Assembly: GCA_040954595.2 (NCBI GenBank)
Contig: CM082580.2
Span: forward strand, 1,364,001 to 1,428,000
Reading direction: 5' to 3'
Origin: Balanoglossus misakiensis
Taxonomy: Eukaryota; Hemichordata
DNA: 64,000 bases
This document shows, in pieces, positions 41,873 to 52,210 of this stretch. A program made the translations under genes and the position numbers. Every line of letters begins with the position of its first letter. Position 1 is the first letter of the stretch. The notes under the pieces were generated by a model that was not told the origin of the DNA, did not search any database, and saw only the letters and a list, made by a program, of their open reading frames with translations.

Positions 41873-42859
41873 AAATAGGTATTTGACTCAGAGTAAACAA
41901 GATTGTGTAATTGATACATGTCAGAACGAGATAGAGATATCACGCGCTAAGTTCATGTTTAAGAAATATTAAGATGACGTGTTCCTTTTATGACATAATA
42001 CTTGACTAACGTATTAATAAGAGGTGGTGAAATTTGATATCACATTATTATCACCGGAGATCCGTGACGGGAGTCAACGAGCATGGATAGAGTCGTGTAA
42101 TTCTTACGTGTGACCAGTAATAAACCACAACTATTTGTGTTACTCGGAAAACTTGTTGAAAGTCTCGTTATGCCTCTCGTTAAGTTTACGATATGCCGGG
42201 TACCTCTCTCTGACTCTATGAATATGTTGGGTGGAGAAGGAGAGGGAGAGAATTTACACTCTCACCCTTCGGACGTGGCTGATTCCCCAAAGAAGCCCCG
42301 ATGAGGTAAACGTCCGAAGGATGGCGGGCGTAACAAAACTACAGTGTTCGCAACATGACCTCAGGTCCGCCGCAGGTTTTGCATGTTACAGCAGAAAACG
42401 TCTCCGTCAGACCACTAAAAGTAATACCTTTAGGACATAAATTATTTATCTTGAAAGATATTGCTGTATGCAAATTTCATCTCCGGATTGCTATCGGCGA
42501 AACATACCGAGGCTGTCGTCGCTATAGTTGGGACCGACAGTCGAGACCCACATTGTATTGTAAGGAAAGTTTTAGACGCAACTTAATCAAAGCAGGTATA
42601 GTTAGCAGAGCAGATTAAGTTAGCAGAGGAGTGTCGGTATCGTCCACCGTAAACAGGTGTATTCCTATCGGATTTCAAGCGACAGTCAATTCCACTGGTC
42701 ATCGATGTTTTTCTCCAAGGTGTTTGAAATACGTCTGTTCGATAGAGTCGTTGTTCCAAAATATGCACGGATGCACGGAATGCGACCACATCTGGTTGTT
42801 GACAACAAACTAAGGTAGATTATGACTATAATCCCAACTGTCTCCTGTGTGACACACTC
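41873..42859. other. Non-satellite DNA, nothing recognised
   Basis: The sequence is of higher complexity and balanced composition directly after the satellite. Short open frames on both strands show no recognisable motif, splice structure or start context. The only recognisable item is the 25 bp repeat at 42,526-42,550, shared with 59,446-59,470. Confidence 0.6.
42526..42550 (+). repeat. 25 bp exact repeat shared with 59,446-59,470
   Basis: The sequence beginning agttgggaccgacag is identical in the two places over 25 bp, and the flanks differ. The second copy begins at the base immediately after the outer end of the gypsy LTR. Confidence 0.85.
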
Positions 42860-43055
42860 CTGTTGTGATTATTGCTGGAATAGGCAATGTTTTAATCTGC
42901 CTGCAAAGACTCGTGTGACAAAGATTGTCGGCCAGTCAACATCACCAACGATATTAACAATATAAAATAAATAAAATTTCAACGATTCAACTTCTTTTCT
43001 AGCTTCCTATCTGGATAGTTTGTTTTTTTTACTCTAAAGATCGCCTTTCTTCCAG

Positions 43056-43216
43056 GCCACGTGGCAAGAGACGTTATCAACTTCTACTATGATCGATGCG
43101 AGAGTACTATAGTATTCTCATATACACAGACAAAGGCCACCAAAATAAGAGAATCATTTGGTCAAATGGTAGAGGGCGCAAAAACAGATATTTCAAATGA
43201 CAAAATTTTCCGATAA
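43056..43216 (+). CDS. Candidate 3'-terminal exon, unrecognised protein
   Basis: A pyrimidine-rich stretch ending in cttccag precedes an open frame of 52 codons plus TAA, beginning HVARDVINFYYDRC and ending TDISNDKIFR. The reading frame has no ATG at its start, so it would be the last coding exon of a spliced gene. The same exon, with VI to VF and D to H changes, is preserved with a usable AG in the duplicate at 59,858-60,018, and neither copy has a stop. No upstream exon is recognisable in either place. I do not recognise the family. It may be a fragment carried along by the duplicated segment. Confidence 0.4.
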
Positions 43217-43869
43217 ACGTGTTTAATCAAATCAAACTGTGCTCAATGGTATGCTTGCAAAAATTGAATACAAATGAAACAAAACACAGCAACTGCCATG
43301 AACAAGAAGTTTATTCATGTCAAAATTCAATTTTTTTGAATCATTGATTTCAATTATCAGCTGAAAACTAAAATTAGATTGTCATCTTGAACAGTATAAA
43401 ATCAGCGAGCCATTAGACATTAAGTACCCAGCATACTAAAATAAAACCATGTAAACATGCACAATTAGATAATCAAATAATTTTTATTTATTCACCATGA
43501 TGTTTTTAATGTATGTCAAGTCAAAGTACTTGAAGTTATGGACGATCAATTAAAATAGAAAACTGTAATTTTAATGGCTGGGTAATGTATCCAATTTCTG
43601 CCCAATATATGAAATTTCCGAGTTAGCAACTGAAGAATTCGTGGGGAAAATAGTTACGTGATGTGTAACAGAATTCACTTGGAAGTAAGGAGTTTTTGTA
43701 AAATCAACATGCATATTACAATTTATTTGTAAAAACTTGATTGGCAATGGAAAATTGGCGTTTAAATATATAGTACTTCAAGATGAACAGATAAAATATA
43801 AGTTATTACAGATGTCATTTTACGACAACAAGGAATGGTAAATCGTTCTTTAATATCTTTAAAGATGCC

Positions 43870-43882
43870 AGGTCAAAGGTCA
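43870..43882 (+). promoter_or_regulatory. Perfect DR1 nuclear-receptor half-site pair
   Basis: AGGTCAAAGGTCA is two AGGTCA half-sites spaced by one base, the consensus DR1 bound by RXR/HNF4-type receptors. It is conserved in the duplicate at 60,671-60,683. Function is not shown by the sequence. Confidence 0.35.
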
Positions 43883-44932
43883 CCTTTGCAAATTCAACCA
43901 CTGGTACCATAGCCATTTCAAATGTAGCCAAAAGTGCGCCACCACTTTCTTCAAACATACTGAAACCATCTACAGGTTACCGTAGTCATATATCTCTTGG
44001 CATCCATGGCAGTTTAGCTAGTCATGAGCTGGCAAGGGGTGACCTGTAAGCTTTAAACTCTGGCTTCGGTAATGTCGACTCTGGCTCTGGCATATACTTG
44101 CAGGTCCATATGACCTTGGGGTGAACATGGTCATGAAGAAATAAATAGAATCTGTTTGGTGCATTGTCAACTTCATTTTATAGTTTCAAAAAATTACAAT
44201 ATGATGAGTAATATTGTTGTTGTTTTCAAAGAGACTCACCACACACTTTAGTAAATCAATGACTTGAAAAAGTTTTGAGGACTATCATTTGTCAGAATCT
44301 CGGACCGCGAGGCACATACTACCTTAAATAGTTTCACTCGCAGCTTCTTGTGGGCAGTTTCTCCTTGCGTACCTGTACAGACACACCAGGAGGCCGTTCC
44401 CGATGAACAACTCAACCCACATGAAAACATTCAAGCGTCTGGTCACACCCATTTCCGTCAAACAAGAACATGAATGAAACTGCGGAGGAAGAGAACGGGA
44501 GAGTGCCCATTAACCCTGTAATGACCAATCATTTACTGGAACAAGGTTCAGGATGTACGATCACTGGAGTTGAAAATAAGGTCATGGATTTGAAAATTAT
44601 TTTGAGTTATGAAATTGAAAATACATATTTTTCATTGTGGATTCTCCGACATAAATATTATCAAAAACAATAAGGGTTGTCTTTTTAATTTATGACATAT
44701 AACGCCATGAATCTAGCCCATTAATACAAAGGCAATACTAAAACACATTTCGGGTTAGCGTTATGACAACTTGAAGAAAGTATGAATACAAACTTTCTAA
44801 AGTAATATTTTAAAGGTTGGCGTATTGATTACAGCTTGTTTGTTCTGCTATTAATGGAAATTCGGTTAGAGCCGTTTGAGGCAACTCTTATTCTGTCAAA
44901 GTTATGGCGTTAACTTATTCTGATAAAGTTAT

Positions 44933-45058
44933 GTTAACGCTAATCTGATTAAAATCAGATGTAGGGAACGGCGACGTGTTTTTTATGCTGTCGCAGCATC
45001 AAAAAACTACGTCGCCATTCCCTAGGCCTACATCTGATTTCAAACAGATTGTGTTAAC
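44933..45058. mobile_element. Short palindromic (MITE-like) element A
   Basis: The arms GTTAAC..(A)ATCTG...AAATCAGATGTAGG and their reverse complement enclose an inner palindrome (ttttttatgctgtcgcagcatcaaaaaa region, 44,980-45,008), so the 126 bp can fold almost completely. A related hairpin occurs at 45,311-45,416, which suggests a small dispersed family. Confidence 0.6.
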
Positions 45059-45086
45059 ATCAGGAACACTTTACATACATAAACTA

Positions 45087-45293
45087 CTGTAAAACACTTT
45101 ATTTTAGCGAGTTGAAATTTTCACGATATCGAGAGAGGCTACTGTTTCGCGAGTATTAATTTTCGCGTTCTCTTATTTCATTCACTGCATCGTTATCTTC
45201 AAAAATAATTATGCGACCTCTTATTTTCATACCATTTTGGCTCTCACGTATCTCGCGAAAATGTATTGCTCGCGAAAATAACTTGTTTCACAG
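45087..45293. mobile_element. 207 bp TA-flanked MITE
   Basis: Terminal inverted repeats CTGTAAAACACTTTATTTT (left) and CTGTGAAACAAGTTATTTT (right, opposite strand) enclose sequence with repeated cgcgaaaat motifs. Both sides carry TA (45,085-45,086 and 45,294-45,295), as expected for Tc1/mariner-type insertion. No coding capacity. Confidence 0.75.
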
Positions 45294-45310
45294 TATATGC
45301 AAATATGCAG

Positions 45311-45416
45311 TAATCTGAATAAAATCAGATGTATGGTACGACGACGTCTTTTACTTATGTGGTACAGTATTATTAGTATGCTGTCGTCATACCAACTGCG
45401 ATTTTAGTCAGATTGT
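45311..45416. mobile_element. Short palindromic element B, related to element A
   Basis: The arms taatctgaataaaatcag and, on the other strand, acaatctgactaaaatcg, followed by ggtacgacgacg against ggtatgacgaca, form a hairpin. The aatctga-taaaatcagatgta motif is shared with element A at 44,941. Confidence 0.55.
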
Positions 45417-45726
45417 ATGTACGTCAACACTGATTGTTGTGGCTGCCTTAAATAGGTTTTCACTTTGCGCTACCTCTATACGTAACGCGTTCACTCAGTA
45501 GACCAAAGTACACGGATGTCCAGCAGACAAGAGTTCCTGTTTATACCATGAGGCTAGAAGACTGTATTGTGTTATTATACAGTGGTGCAGTCTAGATTTT
45601 AGTGAGGGATTGAAGCGAATCCAATTGCTTGCTTGAAACTCGCCCATCGTGATTGTGCATTGATAAAATACAATAATCATACCACAGAAACATAAATTCC
45701 AGCTGCGCCTATCAGCGAGATTGTCA

Positions 45727-46654
45727 TAGCCTGGAGACCAGGGCGTCGGGGAAAAGAAACGCCCGGGGACAGTCTCTATTTACGAACAGAATTCTGTTCG
45801 TAGAACGACACGTGTGGTAAATCTTGCGTGTAAGCTAATTGGTCACTCAATGTTAACCACATGACATCGTCGCCTTCTAAATAAGGAAATAGAGGTGGAG
45901 TCATGTGTGAAATTCCCGCGATGGGATGTGGGAGTGGTTTTGAAAGTGTATGAATATTCATAACCAAGCTTTGTTAAAGGCACGTAAGGTGTAACTTTTG
46001 GGATAATTTTCATAATTTTTGTTTCAAACTGCACTACCATTAGTCCATGCAGATGGAGGTAGTGAACAATACACAAGCATTATAAACCCTAAGTATGAGT
46101 GCATATGCAAGTTTTAACCAGATAAATAATAAAGCTTTGCCGCAAGCGATTATGGCCGCCACCGTGGGAAAATGCAAGAAACAATGAAAATGTTGCATTT
46201 CCGGTTGTGAAACTTCATAAACAAAACATGATCTCATCCACTTGAGCTCATGGAAGTAAATGTACACCACTGAGACATCAGATTTTCATTTTTCACTGCA
46301 ATATTGCGCTTTTTTTAAAATTGCAGGAATTTTCGTTTTTCTTTAATTTTTGGCCATTTTGTCATAAATAAGTGTTGAGCTTGATATATTATCATGAAAT
46401 AGCATTTAATAGACATAATTAAAAGCATATATGAGATTATTTAAAACTTTAATTTTTTATCCAGTTACAGCTTACGTGCCTTTAATTATATCATCCAACC
46501 ACTGGCGCCCGTCAACATTTGATAGATCACTCGTTATCCATTTGTTACTAAGCGACCTCGATCGTTGCCAAGACTACTATCTTTCAGCTCAGCAGGACTT
46601 GCTCGACTGTCCCCGAGCGTTGTATTTTAGATCGACGCCCTGGTCTCCCGGCTA
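45727..46654. mobile_element. 928 bp inverted-repeat element with 9 bp target duplication
   Basis: The left end TAGCCTGGAGACCAGGGCG and the right end TAGCCGGGAGACCAGGGCG (opposite strand) match over the first ~22 bp with one difference. They match again at cggggacagtc ~45 bp in. AGATTGTCA lies directly outside both ends (45,718-45,726 and 46,655-46,663). A 9 bp duplication is typical of Mutator-like elements; hAT would give 8. The interior has short open frames only and no recognisable transposase, so this is a non-autonomous copy. It contains a perfect 22 bp palindrome at 45,781-45,802. Confidence 0.78.
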
Positions 46655-46663
46655 AGATTGTCA

Positions 46664-48190
46664 ATATATACGCCGCATGTTGCCAGCCAGGGCCCCGACT
46701 GACATTCCCTCTGAATATACACACCCCTCTATTGAAAATGGAACATTCCTGCAAGCAAAGCATGTTGTACTTGCTTACATCAGCTGTAGTGACTTGTGTA
46801 GACCCCCAGCGCGCGGCCTCTACTGTCTGTATATGGTCTGTCACAGTCCCCGGGAGTAACTGTCATGACAGAAATCGGTTTGTCAACGGCAAAACGGAGA
46901 TAAGGTGTTTTTTCCGAATATAGAATATTCAATTCTGTTTGATTCGGTCATGCCCAAAGTGTGCGTAGCTGTCGTCCTCTGACAACGCTCGCTCATATTT
47001 CATGCGGAGAACTTAAGTAGGTTCAAGCCAAGTTTTAATAGTTGGGCTAAGGTCTTCCCTGATAAGTGTTGAAATGTTTGGGGTGTTACTGTCCGGGCTG
47101 TAACGACTTGGGTCGTGGAAAATGGGGGCTGAAACGACTGGGGCCGAAAGGGTCAGAGTGCCGGAACGACCTGTTTAAACATGTCGTTCCAGCACTATGA
47201 CCCTAAAGTGTTACCTAAGATAGTGTCCAGCGTCTAGCCGTTATTGAAATTATAGACCCTGCAGCGAGACTGAGCATGATTTGTTGTTGTCATGAAACTC
47301 ATCTCGTACTCCAGTCACTTTCATACAAAACGGCTATGAGTGTCCAATGGTCTTTGTTGAGACTGTTTGACATTGAATGGCATTGACCTCGCGGGAGGAT
47401 ATCCTTCATGAATACAATGCAGGATATAATTTACATTGGCAAAGGGCTTTGAGGTGCACCAAATTAGTAATTTAGACACACCTTAATTATTACATGCCAC
47501 CCCAAACTTTTTTAAAGCAAGAAACAAAATTGCAGTGCTTTTCCAATGACGCTTTTTAAAATGTAGAATCAGATTGTTTTCTTGTCGCTCAGGTGTCCAA
47601 AATAAATATAGCTGTGATCAATTCCTACTTAAAGCAAACAAAAGTAAATTGAGTTGAATGGGCACGTCCGGCCCATATTTGACCCATTTCACATTTTTTC
47701 TTTCTTAGGCTGCATTCACAAACACCTCTGGAGGGGGGGGGGGGGAATTCATCTTTTACCGCTAATTTTCACATGCCCCCCCCCCCCCTTTCACAACCCG
47801 AAATATTTTGAAATCCCCCTTCCGAACTGCCAAAATTTTGAAATCCCCCCATTTTCTTTCACAGAGCAAAACTCATAACTCTGCTCAAGCGCTCCCATGA
47901 AAAGAATTTGAAACTGATGTTTCCCCTCATCAGTGGGTATTAAAACTGAACATTGTTTTTATTTTTTAAGTATTTTGTATGATTATAATTAAAAAATATA
48001 CAACTTAGCTAAAATGCTTAGATGAGTTAATCAGATTTTCAAAGTCCACCTAAAAGATCATTTAATCTTTCCAGGGTGCGGTTTATGTTGGAGATAGTAT
48101 CAGTTAGGCTATTTCTCAGAAAATCAATGAACGATCTGCGGACACCCCGAATAATATGTTACCACAACGCTAGCCAGGAAGCACATGGGA
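46664..48190. other. Non-coding stretch with hairpin and G/C tracts
   Basis: I see no gene. The stretch contains the hairpin at 47,150-47,203, a G-run at 47,735-47,746 followed 30 bp later by a C-run at 47,776-47,788, and repeated gaaatccccc-type motifs (47,810-47,855). The last two could be the end of an unrecognised element. Confidence 0.5.
47150..47203. repeat. 54 bp hairpin
   Basis: The arms GGGTCAGAGTGCCGGAACGAC and, across a 12-base loop, GTCGTTCCAGCACTATGACCC pair with two mismatches. Immediately to its left are three diverged gtaacgactt/gaaacgactgggg motifs, so it may be the terminus of a small element. Confidence 0.75.
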
Positions 48191-48198
48191 CATTTCAC

Positions 48199-48440
48199 AA
48201 TGAGGCAGTGAACACTGGGGGGACCAGACTGACACGTTAACCAATCAGGGAGCTGTATGGTGAATAAATACATATTAATAAGACCTAACCTACAAGGTCC
48301 TGCATAATGAGGCAGTGAACACTGGAGGACCAGACCTACACATTAACCAATCAGGGAGCTGTAAAGTGAATAATGCATTGTAATAAGACCTAACCTACAA
48401 GGTCTGGTGAATAATACATAGTAATAAGACCTAACACATA
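48199..48440. repeat. Tandem repeat of ~107 bp, 2+ copies
   Basis: aatgaggcagtgaacactgg starts at 48,199 and 48,306, followed in each copy by ttaaccaatcagggagctgt and taataagacctaacctacaa. A third, partial copy follows at about 48,400. It lies directly beyond the point where the retrotransposon's reverse transcriptase stops being recognisable. Confidence 0.8.
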
Positions 48441-48542
48441 AGGTCCCTCCAATCAGCGAGCCGCAAGTGGACCTTAGAGAAGTGGATAAACCAATCAGAA
48501 CATGTAATACGTGTGCATAGGACCTGTAATGTAGGTCATTTT

Positions 48543-48957
48543 GAAACAGGACTAGTTCACCATGACCAACCACATGACCCAGGAAATCGATCTGCTCATA
48601 ACCCACATAACACTTAGTTGGTCTCGCTGTTAACTTTGCCTTTCGTAGTCTGCTCATCAAATCTGTAATTGTCTTGATATGTTCTTCCCATGATGCAGTG
48701 TGGATCAGTATGTGATCGATATAGTTGTCTACGTTCTTCATATCTCTTAACAATCTTCTCATAATTCTGCTAAAAGTCGCAGCACTATTTACAAGTCCGA
48801 AAGGCATTTTGATAAATTGGTATAGCCCATCATGCGTGATAAATGCCGTCAATTGTTTAGAATTATCAGTCAACGGGACTTGCCAATATTCTTTGCTGAG
48901 ATCTACTTTAGTGAAATAGTGATCCTTGGATAACTTAGCAAAAAGCAAAAAGCTCAC
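48543..48957 (-). pseudogene. Reverse transcriptase, palm region, catalytic motif mutated
   Basis: The palm domain of the gypsy reverse transcriptase, which copies element RNA into DNA. Visible motifs are FTKVDLSKEYWQVP (first catalytic Asp intact), DGLYQFIKMPFGLVNSAATF, and RLRKAKLTARPTKC. The YxDD box reads YIDH: the codon at 48,712-48,714 is CAC where a GAC/GAT aspartate is required. A frameshift near 48,940 separates it from the fingers region encoded by the neighbouring frame. After FLGHVVGHGEL the frame runs into the unrelated 107 bp tandem repeat, so connection, thumb and RNase H are missing. Confidence 0.9.
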
Positions 48958-50561
48958 TCAGGTCTGGTGTAGGCTCTGCATCAAACACTGTTATGCGATT
49001 GAGCTTTCTCATGTCAACACAACAACGATTGGACCCATCAGATTTCTTCACCATTACCAGTGGAACAGCATATGGACTCTCTGAAGGTTCAGCTACTCCC
49101 ATCTTAATCATCGTTTTGACTTCATCTTTCACTGCTTCACGGAGTGCATGAGGGATGGGGTATGGCCTACTGCATACTGGTGTTGGATCCATCAACTTGA
49201 TGTCATGGAAACCCAGGTTGGTGTTACCACGAATATCAGTTAACATATCTTTGTAATTGATCAGCAACCTCCTCACCACTTGCTTCTGTATGTCTGACAA
49301 GTTGTCACATACATTCACATCTGCAGCAAATTCTTTCTGCTTGAATGCAGGAACCCGCAGTAAGTCATCGTTTACTTTAACCCCTGTGTTCTCTTGTACT
49401 TCTGAAGATTCATAACTCTGCTCATCTATCACAGATACACACACAATCTCAAGAAGTCCAGCTGATACTTCATCTAGCTGATCAGTTCTTCGATAGTACC
49501 TCTTCAACAGGTTGGCATGGAATGTTTTCACCCTATGACCAAAGTCAATCTTGTAATCCATATTGCTCGCTTTCTCCACCACTGGAAAAGGACCCTTCCA
49601 GTGCATAAGTAGTTTATTATGGTCAGTAGGTAGTAGCAATAACACCTCGTCACCTTTGTTGAACTTCCTCCATTTGGCCTTTCTATTGTAGTAGGACTTG
49701 TATTTGCCTTGTGATATCTTCAGTTCTTGTCTTGCTAAATCGCATGCCTTCTTTAATTTCTTTTGAAGATCAAGGATGTATTGATAAGTCGTTTTGGTTT
49801 CTGGTTCACTGATCTCTCCAGTCCATAGTTCTTTCAAGATAGCCATTGGACCACGCACACTCCTCCCATAAAGTAACTCAAACGGAGAGAATCCTGTGCT
49901 CGATTGAGGCGTTTCTCTGTAGGCAAATAGTAAAGCATTCAGATAACGATCCCAATATGTTGGACGTTCCTCACACATCTTCCTGAGCATGAGTTTCAAT
50001 GTACCATTGAACCGTTCCACTAGACCATTGAATGCTGGGTGGTATGGGGTGGTAGTCATCTGCTTTATAGACAAAAGCCGGCTGACCTCACGCATCACAT
50101 CTGATGTAAATTGAGTTCCTTGATCTGTCAGAATTTCACGTGGACACCCCACTCTTGAGTAGATGTCCAGGAGCGCCTCTGCAACAGTCTTGGTATCAAT
50201 GTTAGTCAATGCAACAGCCTCCGGATAGCGTGTTGCATAATCAACAACAGTAAGTATGTACCTATTCTTGCGTTCAGTGCATGGATGAATAGGGCCAACC
50301 AGGTCTACTGCAATACGTAGGAAAGGGATATCTATTAGTGGCATACTTCCAAGTGGTACCTTGGTCACCCGTCCCTTTGGTTGTGTCCGTTGACATGAAT
50401 CACAGGACTGACAGTAACGGGAAACATCTGATGTTAGCCCAGGCCAAACGAAGTTGCTGAGGATCTTGTCTGTGGTCTTGTGAGTTCCGTGGTGACCACC
50501 CAGCACTGATTCATGGGCTAGTCTCATCACCTGGTTACGATACACTCTGGGAACCACCACC
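48936..50561 (-). pseudogene. Integrase followed by start of reverse transcriptase
   Basis: A 541-residue open frame of the gypsy polyprotein. The integrase part has the HHCC zinc finger (H16, H23, C50, C53) and the rve core with D86, D146 and E182 (D-x59-D-x35-E) in VDLVGP, LTDQGTQF and NGLVERFNG. It also has a GPY/F-type C-terminal module (HWKGPFPVV, about residues 325-365). The reverse transcriptase begins around residue 450 (SRPYPIPHALREAV, YAVPLVMVKKSDGS, VDMRKLN). This fixes the INT-before-RT order within a single frame. The frame is cut at its N-terminal side by the CACTA insertion at 50,562-50,564 and ends at a frameshift in the RT fingers. Catalytic residues of the integrase are intact, so decay is recent or localised. 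Confidence 0.93.
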
Positions 50562-51413
50562 TGTCACTACAGCTTGAACGACGCCACCTATGGGCAGTAT
50601 TTCCGTGGCAGCCTATGAAGCTCATGAATATTTAATTAGACACAGTAATGGCGTTCGCGATCGAACACAGCTGTCGATGCACAGCATAATTCGGTGAGTA
50701 ATATTGCTTTATTCCAAGTTTTGTTTAGTAAAATTAGCAAGATGTCAGAGACAATATGAAATAAAGTTGCGATTCTGCTGTGTTATTTATGTGTATCAGC
50801 CAAATAACTTGAACATTTTGATCACCCGCTGACAGTCCCTGGCCGTTGCTATAGCAGAAGCCGTCCTAAGCAACCATAAACAAACACTAAAAATTACAAC
50901 GATTCAGCTTCACAGAATTGTTTTTTTCAATTTGAAAACCATACGAATTTAGTCTTTTATACGTAAACATAGGATTCCATGTTTAAAATGCTGCTACAAG
51001 CAATATGACGAAATCATACCAAGCGAAAATATACGACCCTGTGTGTTCCTTGGCAGCAGCACGGGTTACATTGATTGTAATGGCGGCGCTTCGAATTTTC
51101 GGCGACATGGTGATATTGTTCATAGAATTGACAGAAAATAAGACCGTAACTGAAAAATCAGAAACCAATAGTTTGTGCTAAAATATATTCTTGATATAAT
51201 TCGCTGGAAATTCGAGGGTGAAAACGAAATAAGAAAAAAATGAATGGGCGAGATTGTTATGGTAAGGTTACCCACATTCTTTCTATGTCACCTTTGACCT
51301 CAATTTCTGGAGGAAGTATAATGAGCAGGTGTTTTGTTTTTGCTTCCCTCGGATAGATAATTATTGTAAAGATATTTCTCTTGTTCACCCTTTTCAGGTA
51401 TAGATTTAGAGCC

Positions 51414-51857
51414 ATGTGGGGCAAACTATTCAACAGGAGTAGCGCACTTCTTAAAAGTTTGTCTATTGTTATGCCGAATAGAAAAGGGAAAAGTTACTTC
51501 AACATAGGCCAGTGGGCAAAGGACCAAAAGATAGCGAGACAGGTAGCTGAAGAGAAGTGTTTACAACAACTATATCAGGAGAAATTGAAGACTAGATCTT
51601 TGTCTGGGAGCGTGGCCAACAACCTATTGGTAGTTAGAACAAAGAGAGGACAGACTAAACACAGGTTTAACTTAGGAGAGTGGTGTAGACAGAGAAAGAG
51701 AAAGAGAGATGAGGAAGAAAGCATAATTCAGGATAAGTTGAATAAGTTGAGTGCAGCTAGGAGACTAGTAAAAAGATCCTCAACCCAGCTAGCTAGACTA
51801 GAGAAGAAGAACAGTAAGATTTGTGAGATCTTAGCTACAAAGAATAATAAGAGAAAG
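51414..51857 (+). CDS. Transposon gene, exon 1 (candidate transposase N-terminus)
   Basis: An open frame of 148 codons from MWGKLFNRSS to NNKRK. It is preceded by cttttcag, suggesting an upstream non-coding exon, and ended by a donor AAG/GTAAGC at 51,857/51,858. Without splicing the frame stops three codons later. The protein is very basic. It contains two similar segments, KSYFNIGQWAKDQK and KHRFNLGEWCRQRK, spaced about 60 residues apart, followed by a Lys/Arg/Glu-rich helical stretch (residues ~105-148), possibly a coiled coil. A DNA-binding role is inference. The exon ends in phase 0, matching exon 2. Confidence 0.65.
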
Positions 51858-52210
51858 GTAAGCTAGATCAGATAAATAGACTTAGTCATAATTTTAAAAA
51901 TCTCAGATTTGTATAAATCCTCTTCAAATTTTAGCCCAAATTCGCTTTTTGAACTTCATGTCACATGATCCTGTGTAAACAATGATAACAAAATGGGTTC
52001 AGCTTTGATGCAAAACATCTAGGTTTTCCAACAAACTATGTATATTTTTTAGGATTTTTATTGCAGAAGTTGTCAGAAAAATACAGGCTACACGTGTGTA
52101 TTTCTTATCAAGGACATTTAAATTAATGATTAACTTGTAAGAAGATTTTATTTTATATATAATGATTATATTCTAATTAGTATATATTTATCACACACTT
52201 AATCTTTCAG

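Larger units (their letters stand above)
42860..44827 (+). repeat. 1.97 kb duplicated segment, copy 1
   Basis: From ctgttgtgattattgctgg to ggttggcgtattg, this block is repeated in the same orientation at 59,660-61,628 with only scattered substitutions and small indels. The flanks are unrelated. It contains an exon-like open frame near its left end and overlapping short open frames at 44,250-44,670. Ends are not TG...CA and are not inverted repeats, so it does not look like an LTR. A dispersed non-autonomous element or a segmental duplication are both possible. Confidence 0.92.

Noticed and set aside
42110-42813. Short open frames of 60-87 codons
   Set aside because: They overlap on both strands, have no motif, and lie in a stretch with no other gene evidence.
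44248-44673. Protein-coding genes on either strand in the duplicated segment (also 61,050-61,496)
   Set aside because: Overlapping open frames occur on both strands with no recognisable domain, and changes between copies alter frames (for example at 44,620 and 61,420). There is no consistent gene model.
45776-46923. Short open frames on both strands within and right of the 928 bp element
   Set aside because: They overlap one another and cross the element borders. None shows a transposase motif.
48199-48440. Remnant 3' LTR of the gypsy element
   Set aside because: The 107 bp tandem repeat shows no similarity to the LTR at 58,149-59,445.
50983-51185. Small frame beginning atggcggcgctt near 51,081 as a first exon of the transposon gene
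   Set aside because: The start context is good, but there is no clear donor and the frame closes after ~34 codons. It could be an upstream frame; the evidence is insufficient.
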